Source: an uncultured Myxococcales bacterium (GTDB lineage Bacteria > Myxococcota_A > Polyangia > Polyangiales > Polyangiaceae). Taken from it: a stretch of DNA of 17,225 bases. Below are positions 1-6,556 of the stretch, in pieces. The number at the start of each line of letters is the position of its first letter. Position 1 is the stretch's first letter. Below the pieces are notes generated by a model. That model did not search any database, was not told where the DNA came from, and saw nothing but the letters and a program-made list of their open reading frames with translations. The position numbers and the translations under genes are program-made. The stretch covers positions 1-17,225 of the forward strand of contig CALKVG010000531.1 of assembly GCA_937998045.1 (NCBI GenBank). The letters run 5' to 3'.

Positions 1-15
1 GGGGTGGGTTGCGCG

Positions 16-345
16 TCAGACACTGGTCTTCCAAAGCTCCTGGAAAGCGTCGAGGATCTTGTTTCGCACCGTGCCCACCAGCTTCATCGAGATGTCCGCT
101 TCCTTCACGGAGATCATCGTTCCGTGGATGTCGTCGATGGCGCCGGCGGCGAGCGCCTGCGTCTTCTGGGAGGCCACGTAGTCGGCCTGGTTGGCCTCAT
201 GGATCGCGTCGCCGAGGAGGCTCTCGAACGACAGGCCTCCCGCTCCGGCGGCCTCGCCTGCCTGCGTCGCCGATGCGGTGCCCTCGATGGGGCGGATCCC
301 CTCGGGCGCGGCGAACGGCAGGTTGTCGACGCGGACGATGCTCAT
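16..345 (-). CDS. fliE: Flagellar hook-basal body protein FliE
   Basis: FliE is the small adaptor between the MS ring (FliF) and the proximal rod (FlgB). The 109-residue product has the usual family length. Its conserved C-terminal half is intact, running from about residue 36 (FESLLGDAI) through VASQKT, a central helix, and the terminal pattern VKEADISMKL then VRNKILDAFQELW. The start lies 2 bp after the flgC stop, which fits the third gene of a flgB-flgC-fliE operon. I see no strong Shine-Dalgarno sequence, so translational coupling to flgC is likely. Only 15 bases follow the stop before the contig edge. fliF is the usual next gene, but nothing of it can be seen. Confidence 0.95.
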   Translation of the reverse strand: MSIVRVDNLPFAAPEGIRPIEGTASATQAGEAAGAGGLSFESLLGDAIHEANQADYVASQKTQALAAGAIDDIHGTMISVKEADISMKLVGTVRNKILDAFQELWKTSV

Positions 346-347
346 GG

Positions 348-794
348 CTACTGACCGATCTTGAGCGCGGAGCGTGCCATCGCCTTGAGCGATTCGATCG
401 ACGTTACGCCGGCTTCGTACGCGCGCGACGCCGTCATGAGGTTGACCATTTCTGTCACCACGTTGACATTCGGATACTGGACGTAACCCTGCGCGTTGGC
501 GTCCGGGTGGCCGGGGTCGTACACCATCTCCCCTGGCGTCGTGTCGGGGCGGACGCCTGCGAGTTCCACCTCGCGAACGTTCCGCAGCACGGGGTCGAAG
601 CTGTCCGGAGCCACCGGATGCGCGACGAAAACCGGGTCGAGGCGCTGGTAGGGCTGCCCGTCGGCCCCCTTCGTGGTTCGTGCGTTCGCGAGGTTGCTCG
701 CGATCACGTTCATGCGTCCTCGCTCGGCGGTGAGCCCCGAGGCCGCGACTTCCATCGCGCTGAATACGCCGCTCACGGCATCTGAACGACTCAT
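348..794 (-). CDS. flgC: Flagellar basal-body rod protein FlgC
   Basis: FlgC is a proximal rod subunit exported by the flagellar type III system. The 148-residue product has the N-terminal rod motif (residues 11-38, FSAMEVAASGL then MNVIASNLANA). It also has the FlgC-type segment GADGQPYQR and the C-terminal helix VNVVTEMVNLMTASRAYEA. The reading frame stays open much further upstream, but homology begins at the ATG at 794. That ATG is preceded by GGGAGGA about five bases upstream and overlaps the flgB stop (ATGA). It is co-transcribed with flgB and fliE. Confidence in both identity and start is high. Confidence 0.96.
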   Translation of the reverse strand: MSRSDAVSGVFSAMEVAASGLTAERGRMNVIASNLANARTTKGADGQPYQRLDPVFVAHPVAPDSFDPVLRNVREVELAGVRPDTTPGEMVYDPGHPDANAQGYVQYPNVNVVTEMVNLMTASRAYEAGVTSIESLKAMARSALKIGQ

Positions 795-1192
795 CCTGTC
801 CTCCCGTCGTTCACGGCCCATTCCAGGCCGGAGAGCTGGCCCTGCACCAGCGAAGCGATCGTGTCGTACCGGAGTTGATTCGTTGCGATTTTCACGGCTT
901 CTCGGTCCAGGCTCACGGCGTTTCCGTCGTTGCCTGTGGCCTGGGCCGAGGCGTCTTGAACAACCTTCCAGCTCTCCTCGCCCACCGAGGAGTGCGAAGG
1001 TCCGATGTGGCCCGCCTCGGTCGTTTCGAGCGCCGCGTGAAGCGCGCCCTCGAAAGCGCCGGTGCGCTGCAGATCGAGGGGTCGAAAACCGGGCGTGTCT
1101 GCATGTGCGAGATTGGCCGTGAGGAGGTTGTGACGGGCGAGGTGGTAATCCAGGCTCCCTCGCAGCGCGTCGATCGAATCGAGGATTCGCAT
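791..1192 (-). CDS. flgB: Flagellar basal-body rod protein FlgB
   Basis: FlgB is the first proximal rod subunit, joined to FliE. From the chosen ATG the product is 133 residues, normal for the family. It begins MRILDSIDALR and contains the diagnostic segment LLTANLAHADTPGFRPLDL. It ends with a helix, NQLRYDTIASLVQGQL. An upstream in-frame ATG (1216) and a longer open frame exist. I prefer 1192 because GGAG lies six bases before it and the homology begins there. The stop overlaps the flgC start by four bases. A sigma-54-like site (1215-1230) lies just upstream and would give a very short leader. Confidence 0.93.
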   Translation of the reverse strand: MRILDSIDALRGSLDYHLARHNLLTANLAHADTPGFRPLDLQRTGAFEGALHAALETTEAGHIGPSHSSVGEESWKVVQDASAQATGNDGNAVSLDREAVKIATNQLRYDTIASLVQGQLSGLEWAVNDGRTG

Positions 1193-1214
1193 CTCGGTCT
1201 CCGGGTGCTCCCTC

Positions 1215-1230
1215 ATCACATCGCGTGCCA
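1215..1230 (-). promoter_or_regulatory. Candidate sigma-54 promoter for flgB-flgC-fliE
   Basis: Read on the minus strand, this has a perfect -24 box, TGGCACG, followed after four bases by GTGAT where the consensus is TTGCW. The -12 dinucleotide is GA rather than GC, so the match is partial. The predicted transcription start is about 1204, just before the GGAG ribosome binding site of flgB. It lies back to back with the stronger site at 1247-1262. Class II rod genes are commonly sigma-54 dependent in polar flagellates, which supports the call by context only. Confidence 0.45.
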
Positions 1231-1246
1231 ATGTTCGGTCGTGCGC

Positions 1247-1262
1247 TGGCCCGTGCATTGCT
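1247..1262 (+). promoter_or_regulatory. Sigma-54 promoter for flbD-motA-motB
   Basis: The sequence TGGCCCG-TGCA-TTGCT matches the -24/-12 consensus TGGCACG-N4-TTGCW at every position but one, with exact GG-N10-GC spacing. The predicted start is near 1273, leaving a leader of about 62 bases to the flbD start codon. It is the only obvious promoter ahead of the flbD-motA-motB-envelope gene run. This is seen by eye; no scan statistics are available. Confidence 0.7.
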
Positions 1263-1334
1263 CCGGACGACGGTGACCGCCCCGATGCGCGGCCGCTCTG
1301 CGCCGCCGCGTGCAAGGCCCGAGGAGGCTCTTAC

Positions 1335-1643
1335 GTGATCAAGCTGACGCGCCTGAACAACCACGTGGTCGCCATCAATCCCGATCACATCGGCTGGGTC
1401 GACGCCACGCCCGATACGACGCTGTTTCTGATCGGGGGCGAGAAGATCATCGTCCGCGAGACGCTCGATGAGCTGATCGGCTGCGTGATCGAGTACAGGC
1501 GGCAGGTCCGCATGACGGAGCCATGCGCCGACCCGCTGGAGGTCATCGAGGGCGATCCGCCGCGCGTCACGACGATCCCGATCGCGAGGAAGGGCAGCGA
1601 GAGGCCCCCGGGCTCGATGCGCCCGAGAGGAGGTACGTTATGA
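1335..1643 (+). CDS. FlbD/SwrD-family flagellar protein
   Basis: This is a small protein of the FlbD/SwrD family. Members lie beside motAB in many flagellar clusters, and SwrD is known to raise flagellar motor power in Bacillus subtilis. Residues 1-58 carry the family pattern: MIKLTRLNN, then INPDHIGWVDATPDTTLFL, GGEKIIVRE and CVIEYRRQV. About 44 further residues are not recognisable and make the protein longer (102) than the usual 60-75. The start is GTG, with GAGGAGG eight bases upstream. The stop overlaps the motA ATG (ATGA), so the two are translationally coupled. It should not be confused with the Caulobacter sigma-54 activator also called FlbD. Confidence 0.88.
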   Translation: MIKLTRLNNHVVAINPDHIGWVDATPDTTLFLIGGEKIIVRETLDELIGCVIEYRRQVRMTEPCADPLEVIEGDPPRVTTIPIARKGSERPPGSMRPRGGTL

Positions 1644-2437
1644 AGATCGGACCGATCCTCGGGATGATCGTCGCGCTGTTCGCGATCCTTGTGGGCAACG
1701 CGCTCGAAGGGGGGCACATGTCCTCCATCGTCGGCGGTCCGGCGGCCCTCATCGTCGTCGGCGGCACCATCGGCGCGGTCCTCGTACAGTTTCCGCTGGG
1801 CACCGTGATGGGAGCGCTCAGGGCGGTGGGGATGACCTTCAAGAGCCAGGCTGGAGACGCCGCGAAGCTCGTCGACGAGATCGTCGATTATGCGAACCGC
1901 GCGCGACGCGACGGCATCCTCGCCCTCGAGAAGGTGGCCGGGAGCGCCTCGGATCCCTTCCTCTCCAAGGCGCTGCTCATGGCCATCGACGGCGCCGACT
2001 CGACCTCGCTCCGCCAGACGATGGAGATCGGCATCGGCCAGTACGAAGAGCACGGCGAGGACGCCGCGAAGGTGTACGAGGCCATGGGCGGATACAGCCC
2101 GACCGTCGGGATCATCGGCGCGGTGCTCGGGCTCATTCACGTCATGAGCAACCTGAGCGACATCAACGCCGTAGGACACGGCATCGCGGCGGCCTTCGTG
2201 GCGACGATTTACGGCGTCGCCGTCGCGAACATCATCTTTCTGCCGCTCGGCGGCCGCATCAAGATGGCGGTCCGCGACGGCGTTCAGCGCATGGAGCTCA
2301 TGCTGGCCGGCGTGCTGGCCATCCAGGAGGGCATGAACCCGAAGCTCGTTCGCGAGCGCCTCGGCGAGTTCGTCCACAACAAGGATCACAAGAAGAAGAA
2401 CGAGGCCGGCGCCCTCAACGAAGCGCGCGCCGCGTGA
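1640..2437 (+). CDS. motA: Flagellar motor stator protein MotA
   Basis: MotA is the inner-membrane stator subunit that couples ion flow to rotation with MotB. The 265-residue product has four membrane segments at about 1-20, 29-50, 151-170 and 181-203. The large cytoplasmic loop contains RRDGILALE (R90, E97), the charged site that faces FliG. The proline-containing third segment, SPTVGIIGAVLGLI, is intact. The start has a perfect AGGAGG six bases upstream, and the frame open further upstream (from 1523) is not part of the gene. It lies between flbD and motB in one operon. Whether it conducts protons or sodium cannot be decided here. Confidence 0.97.
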   Translation: MKIGPILGMIVALFAILVGNALEGGHMSSIVGGPAALIVVGGTIGAVLVQFPLGTVMGALRAVGMTFKSQAGDAAKLVDEIVDYANRARRDGILALEKVAGSASDPFLSKALLMAIDGADSTSLRQTMEIGIGQYEEHGEDAAKVYEAMGGYSPTVGIIGAVLGLIHVMSNLSDINAVGHGIAAAFVATIYGVAVANIIFLPLGGRIKMAVRDGVQRMELMLAGVLAIQEGMNPKLVRERLGEFVHNKDHKKKNEAGALNEARAA

Positions 2438-2443
2438 TCGCTC

Positions 2444-3304
2444 ATGCGCAAAAAAAAGCACCCGGAGCACGTGAACCACGAGCGCTGGCTCGTGAGCTAC
2501 GCCGACTTCATCACCCTCCTCTTCGCGTTCTTCGTCGTCATGTTTGCCGTCTCGCAGGTCGACTCCAAGCGCCTTGGCCGCTTTACCGAGGCCTTCTCCA
2601 AGGCCGTGGGCATCACCCTGATGCCGCTCCAGGGCGAGAGCCTGATGAACGGCGGCAAGGTCCCCGACGAATCGTCGAACTCCGCCGGGGATCAGCCCTC
2701 GGTCGCGGAGCTTGACGGGCTCCGGAACGCGCTCATCAAGATGGCGCAGATGAACAACGCCCTGCAGGGGCTCCAGATCATCCAGCACCGGCACGAGCTC
2801 GTCTTGAGGCTTCCGGAGAGCGTCCTCTTCGACACGGGCGACGCCAGGGTGAAAGACGCCAGCATCTCGACGCTCAAGGCGATCGCCCCCGAGCTTCGCG
2901 AGCGCAGCGTCGAAGTGCGGGTCGAGGGACACACCGACAACCGCCCGATCAGCACGGGTCGTTTTCGGTCGAACTGGGAGCTATCGACGAGCCGGGCCAT
3001 CGCCGTGATGGTCGTCCTGTCGAACGAAGGGATCTCCAACGCTCGCCTTTCGGTCGCCGGGTATGGCGAGTTTCGTCCGGTCGGACCGAACGGCACCGAG
3101 GACGGTCGCAAGCAGAACCGGCGGGTCGACCTGGTCGTCACAATGCTGAAGCCCCCGGAAGCGCCGGCTTCGGAAGAACCGGGTGGCGACAGCCCGGCGG
3201 CACCCCCTGCCGACTCGGCGCCGACCCCCCCGTCTCCGCCTTCTCCTGCCCCCTCGGCGCCGGCTGCCTCGACGGCCCCCGCGGCCGCGGAGCATGCGCG
3301 ATGA
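2444..3304 (+). CDS. motB: Flagellar motor stator protein MotB
   Basis: MotB carries the ion-binding residue of the stator and anchors it to peptidoglycan. The N terminus is basic (MRKKKHPEH). It is followed by RWLVSYADFITLLFAFF, with the single membrane helix at about 17-37 and the ion-carrying aspartate at D21. Residues about 118-232 form an OmpA-type peptidoglycan-binding domain with VLFDTG, GHTDNRPI (162-169) and QNRRVDLVV. The tail (235-286) is rich in Pro, Ala and Ser and is not part of the standard domain. Lysine codons 3-5 create a run of eight A residues at 2450-2457. The stop overlaps the next gene's ATG. Confidence 0.97.
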   Translation: MRKKKHPEHVNHERWLVSYADFITLLFAFFVVMFAVSQVDSKRLGRFTEAFSKAVGITLMPLQGESLMNGGKVPDESSNSAGDQPSVAELDGLRNALIKMAQMNNALQGLQIIQHRHELVLRLPESVLFDTGDARVKDASISTLKAIAPELRERSVEVRVEGHTDNRPISTGRFRSNWELSTSRAIAVMVVLSNEGISNARLSVAGYGEFRPVGPNGTEDGRKQNRRVDLVVTMLKPPEAPASEEPGGDSPAAPPADSAPTPPSPPSPAPSAPAASTAPAAAEHAR

Positions 3305-3804
3305 ATCCGATGCGCTGGCTGGTTGGCGCCTGCGTCGCGCTCCTCTCGCTCTTCGTCGCAGCGCCGGCGGGCGCCCAGCAATATCTCATCGGCGGAGGAG
3401 CCAGCCTTTCGTCGGGTCTCGAGGGCGGGGGATCCGTCGGCCCGAGGCTCACACGGACCCGGCTGCGCCTGGGCGGCGACTTGCGCATCGACGAGTCGCC
3501 CGACGACATCCTCGAGTTCGGCCTCCTCGCAGAGCTCCAGCCGCACAGCGCGTTCGGGGCCGACCTTCGCTACGCGCGCGCCGCGGGTGACCATTTCCGC
3601 GTCGACCTCGGAGTCATGGGGATCCTGGCGCCCTCGTCCCTCTACGGCATCTGCTCGAGCCTCGTCTACCGCCTGCCCATCTCGAAGAAAGCGCAGATCG
3701 AGCTGGGGCCGGAGGGGGACTTCTTCTTTCTGGGCACGGACTTGCCCGACGGCGTCGTGATTTGGCAAATACGCCTTCAAGGAGGCATTCGTGTCGATCT
3801 GTAG
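3301..3804 (+). CDS. Secreted, probably outer-membrane barrel-like protein of unknown function
   Basis: I do not recognise the family. Residues 1-25 form a clear signal peptide (MNPMRW, then a hydrophobic stretch, cut after AGA before QQ). The 142-residue mature part alternates short polar and aromatic strands with turns, for example RTRLRLGGDLRID, LEFGLLAELQ, GADLRYARA, FRVDLGVMGIL and IWQIRLQGGIRVDL. This fits a small outer-membrane beta barrel, and the C terminus ends in a barrel-like strand. Its ATG overlaps the motB stop (ATGA), so it is translated with the stator genes. A link to the motor is inferred only from this coupling. Being a real gene is likely; the function is open. Confidence 0.75.
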   Translation: MNPMRWLVGACVALLSLFVAAPAGAQQYLIGGGASLSSGLEGGGSVGPRLTRTRLRLGGDLRIDESPDDILEFGLLAELQPHSAFGADLRYARAAGDHFRVDLGVMGILAPSSLYGICSSLVYRLPISKKAQIELGPEGDFFFLGTDLPDGVVIWQIRLQGGIRVDL

Positions 3805-4159
3805 GAGGGTTGCCCTCATCGGGGCTGGCCTTCTCTTCCTGGGTCTCGCCTTCGAGTGCGCTCCCGGCACCGATTGCATCCGGTTCAGCGATTGCGCCGA
3901 CGGGCTGACGTGCGCCAACGGCCAGTGTGTCGCCCCACCCGGAGCCGGAGGCGATGCCGGCGTTGAAGGCGGGGCCGACGCCGCTACGGAAGGCGCCGCA
4001 GCGGACACCGGCGTCGTCGCCGACACGGGCTCCGGATCCGCCGCGGACGGCGGCGATGCGGCCGGCGACGCTGCCGGCGACGCGTGCGCTCCATGCGGCG
4101 ACGCTGCCGTCCAGGCGGACGGCGCGGCCGATGCCGCCTCGGACGCGACGGCCGAGTGA
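3791..4159 (+). CDS. Small Cys-motif lipoprotein-like protein
   Basis: This is an unrecognised exported protein. It starts at GTG with GGAGG about five bases upstream and overlaps the preceding gene by 14 bases. Residues 1-22 are a basic-hydrophobic signal segment ending at C23. The residue before it is Glu (AFEC), which is a poor lipobox, so lipidation is uncertain. C29, C35, C41 and C46 form a compact pattern (SDCADGLTCANGQC) often seen in myxobacterial secreted proteins. The rest (about 52-122) is a low-complexity Ala/Gly/Asp linker with one more CAPC pair. It is the last gene of the flbD-motAB run. Confidence 0.7.
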   Translation: MSICRRVALIGAGLLFLGLAFECAPGTDCIRFSDCADGLTCANGQCVAPPGAGGDAGVEGGADAATEGAAADTGVVADTGSGSAADGGDAAGDAAGDACAPCGDAAVQADGAADAASDATAE

Positions 4160-4238
4160 CGCCCCCGTCAGAGAGATGACGTCCGTAGTCTATGAGCGTC
4201 GCTGAGGCGCGGGGCGGAACGTGAACCCCACGCCTGAT

Positions 4239-4276
4239 CGTGAACGTGCAACGTCCAGTAGACGAGCACGTTCACG
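4239..4276. promoter_or_regulatory. 11-bp inverted repeat upstream of flgG (candidate operator)
   Basis: Perfect arms CGTGAACGTGC (4239-4249) and GCACGTTCACG (4266-4276) are separated by 16 bases. A third GTGAAC lies at 4221-4226, exactly 20 bp (two helical turns) before the one at 4241. The repeat ends three bases before the -24 box at 4280. No T-run follows, so it is not a classical terminator. A binding site for a dimeric regulator or enhancer-binding protein is the natural reading, but the protein is unknown. Confidence 0.55.
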
Positions 4277-4279
4277 TCA

Positions 4280-4295
4280 TGGCACCGAACTCGCA
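4280..4295 (+). promoter_or_regulatory. Sigma-54-like promoter for the flgG operon
   Basis: TGGCACC-GAAC-TCGCA has GG-N10-GC spacing. It differs from consensus mainly by C for the second T of TTGC. It lies in the 150-bp gap before flgG, the only clear gap before a long co-directional run. The predicted start is about 4306, only four bases before the flgG ATG, which would make a nearly leaderless message. Confidence 0.6.
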
Positions 4296-4309
4296 GTAAT
4301 CCTCTCCCG

Positions 4310-5092
4310 ATGTTCCGATCGCTGAATGTCGCCGCGACGGGGATGGCGGCGCAAGAGACGCAGCTCGACACCATCTCGAACAACCTGGCAAACGCGAACA
4401 CGTCTGGCTACAAGCGCCAGGACGCGCAGTTCGAGGATCTCCTTTACCAGGACCAGCGCGCCGCAGCTCAGAACGCCGACGGCACGGTGGCCCCGACGGG
4501 AACGCAGATCGGAACGGGCGTGCGCGTGGTCGCGACCACCCGATCGTTCGCGCAGGGCTCGATCAACCAGACGGGCAACCCCCTCGACCTCGCCGTCGAG
4601 GGCAACGGCTTCTTCGCCGTCACCCGCACGGACGGATCCATCGGCTACACCCGCGCGGGTTCCTTCCAGCTCGACGCCCAGGGACGCATCACGACCGCGG
4701 ATGGCTTCCCGCTCGAGCCGCCGATCACGGTCCCCACGAACGCGACGGCGGTGACCGTCGCGGCCGACGGTACGGTCAGCGTCACGCAGCCCGGATCCAC
4801 CGCGCCGAACAACGTCGGGCAGATCCAGCTGACGACGTTCCCCAATCCGTCCGGACTCTCCGCCGACGGGCACAACCTCTTCGCGGTGACTGCCGCCAGC
4901 GGCGAAGCCATGACCGGCGCTCCGGCCGCCGAGGGTCGCGGGACGCTGATGCAGGGAGCTCTCGAGGGCTCGAACGTCGACGTGGTGAACGAGATGGTGG
5001 CGCTCATCCGCGCCCAGCGCGCATACGAGATCAACTCCAAAGTGATTTCCGCCGCGGACGAGATGCTTCGCAACGCGACCCAGAACCAATGA
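4310..5092 (+). CDS. flgG: Flagellar distal rod protein FlgG
   Basis: FlgG builds the distal rod. The 260-residue product has the family's usual length. The N terminus reads MFRSLNVAATGM, then LDTISNNLANANTSGYKR. In the middle are the FlgG signature QTGNPLDLAVEGNGFF and YTRAGSFQLD, then VGQIQLTTFPNP. The C-terminal helix is LEGSNVDVVNEMVALIRAQRAYEINSK. This distinguishes it from FlgF, which is not present. No Shine-Dalgarno sequence precedes the ATG. The stop overlaps the flgA start (ATGA). It opens the ring and rod operon. Confidence 0.97.
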   Translation: MFRSLNVAATGMAAQETQLDTISNNLANANTSGYKRQDAQFEDLLYQDQRAAAQNADGTVAPTGTQIGTGVRVVATTRSFAQGSINQTGNPLDLAVEGNGFFAVTRTDGSIGYTRAGSFQLDAQGRITTADGFPLEPPITVPTNATAVTVAADGTVSVTQPGSTAPNNVGQIQLTTFPNPSGLSADGHNLFAVTAASGEAMTGAPAAEGRGTLMQGALEGSNVDVVNEMVALIRAQRAYEINSKVISAADEMLRNATQNQ

Positions 5093-5844
5093 TCCGTCGC
5101 CCTCTCCTCGCCTTCCTCGCCGCGGTCCTCGCTACCCGCGTTCCTTCCGCCGCGGCCGCACCTCGCCAGGTGACCATCGCGAGCACGCGGGTGCACGTCG
5201 GCGATGTCGTGCCGGACGCCGACCCGGCGATCGCGTCGCTCGATCTCGGGCCAGCGCCCGTCGCCGGGGGAACGCGCCTCGTGACGCGCGACGAGATTGT
5301 CGCCGCGATCGACGCGCGCCAGCTCCCTGCGCCTCGCGTTGTCCCGCAGGCGGTGCGCGTCGTGCGCAAGATCAGGCGCCTCGAACCCTCCGAGGTCGAC
5401 GCGCTGGTGCGCGGCGCGATCGCCGCCAAGTCGCTGCACAACGGGGTCTCGATCGAGCGCGTGCACCTGGATCACGCGGTCGACGTCGCCGACGGGTGGA
5501 CGCAGGTCGAAGTCGACGCGCCGCGCGCTCCGAAGAAGGCCGGGTCGTTCTCGACGACCGCGATCGTGTCCTTCCTCAATGCCGACCACGAGCCGCTCGC
5601 CCGCCTGTCGGTTCCCGTCTCGTTCGCGATTTCGGCCGAGGGCGCGCTCTTCGACGCTCCGCGAGGCGCGTCGCTCACGCTCGTCGTCCGCCGTTCGTTC
5701 GTCGAGGTTCGCGTCCCCGCCGCGGCGTCCGTCGACGCCGACGTGGGGGACACGCTCCCCGTGCAGGTTCGCCTCTCCGGCCGCGTCATGCGCGCGCGCC
5801 TCGTCTCGAAGGACGAGGCCGTCGCCGTGGAGGCGCCGCGATGA
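5089..5844 (+). CDS. flgA: Flagellar P-ring assembly chaperone FlgA
   Basis: FlgA is a periplasmic chaperone that assists FlgI polymerisation into the P ring. The 251-residue product starts with a signal peptide (about 1-23, ending SAAAA). The N-terminal half is weakly conserved. The C-terminal half carries the SAF/FlgA pattern: a strand region VVRRSFVEVRVPA, then ADVGDTLPVQVRLSGRVMRARLVSKDEAV. Identification rests on this domain and on the position between flgG and flgH. The ATG overlaps the flgG stop, and the stop overlaps the flgH start. Confidence 0.88.
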   Translation: MIRRPLLAFLAAVLATRVPSAAAAPRQVTIASTRVHVGDVVPDADPAIASLDLGPAPVAGGTRLVTRDEIVAAIDARQLPAPRVVPQAVRVVRKIRRLEPSEVDALVRGAIAAKSLHNGVSIERVHLDHAVDVADGWTQVEVDAPRAPKKAGSFSTTAIVSFLNADHEPLARLSVPVSFAISAEGALFDAPRGASLTLVVRRSFVEVRVPAAASVDADVGDTLPVQVRLSGRVMRARLVSKDEAVAVEAPR

Positions 5845-6545
5845 CGCGCAACGCCGTCCTCGTCGCGACGCTTCTCGCGGCGTCGTCCGTCCCCGCTTGC
5901 GCTCCTCGTCACGTGCAGCCCTTCACGCCGCGCGAGCGCATCTACGGCGCGGGCAAGTACGCCCAGGCGGAGGCCTCTGCCAAGCCCACGACGGGCTCTC
6001 TCTTCAGCGACGCGACGCCCGGCTTCCTCGAGGACACCCGCGCCAAGCGCGTGGGCGACTTCGTCGTCGTCCAGATCGACGAGAACGCCAACGCCCAGGG
6101 CGACTCGACGACGAACCTGAGCAGGGACGGAAGCGCCAGCGCCGGCATAAACTCGCTCCTCGGCATCGTCCCTGCACTTCAGCGCGCCTACCCCGGCATG
6201 GACCCGACGAAGCTCTTCGACATCTTCAACAAGTCCGGCTTCGCCGGCGCCGGGACCACGGAGCGCAAAGGCCAGCTCACGGGCACGCTGGCGCTCCGCA
6301 TCGTCAAGGAGATGCCGAACGGCGACCTCTTCGTCGAGGGCACCAAAGTCGTCCTCATCAACAACGAGGAGTACCACCTCTATCTCTCGGGGCTCGTTCG
6401 GCCTACCGACATCGCGCAGGACAACTCCGTCTCGTCCACGAGGATCGCCGACGCGCAAATCGAGTTCACCGGGCGCGGCGACCTCGCCGACCAGCAGCGC
6501 AAAGGGTGGCTGGGGCGGCTGCTCGACACCCTCAATCCCCTCTGA
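5841..6545 (+). CDS. flgH: Flagellar L-ring lipoprotein FlgH
   Basis: FlgH forms the outer-membrane L ring. The 234-residue product has a lipoprotein signal ending SVPAC with the lipidated cysteine at C20. The family segments follow: GSLFSD, KRVGDFVVVQIDENANAQGDS, KGQLTGTLALRIVKEMPNGDLFVEG, then LSGLVRPTDI and STRIADAQIEFTGRGDLAD. It ends GWLGRLLDTLNPL. The start is fixed by GGAGG seven bases upstream and an ATGA overlap with flgA. The open frame from 5496 is not gene. Confidence 0.96.
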   Translation: MTRNAVLVATLLAASSVPACAPRHVQPFTPRERIYGAGKYAQAEASAKPTTGSLFSDATPGFLEDTRAKRVGDFVVVQIDENANAQGDSTTNLSRDGSASAGINSLLGIVPALQRAYPGMDPTKLFDIFNKSGFAGAGTTERKGQLTGTLALRIVKEMPNGDLFVEGTKVVLINNEEYHLYLSGLVRPTDIAQDNSVSSTRIADAQIEFTGRGDLADQQRKGWLGRLLDTLNPL

Positions 6546-6556
6546 GGTTTCTGTCC

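Noticed and set aside
1385..2932. 515-codon open frame on the minus strand opposite motA and motB
   Set aside because: Composition is His/Asp/Arg/Leu-rich without motifs, and it is opposite two certain genes.
4166..4181. Terminator after the motAB run (CGTCA...TGACG)
   Set aside because: The stem is only five pairs with no T-run, too weak to call.
5297..6556. 420-codon upstream extension of flgI
   Set aside because: It overlaps flgA and flgH in another frame and has no domain. FlgI begins with its signal peptide at 6557.
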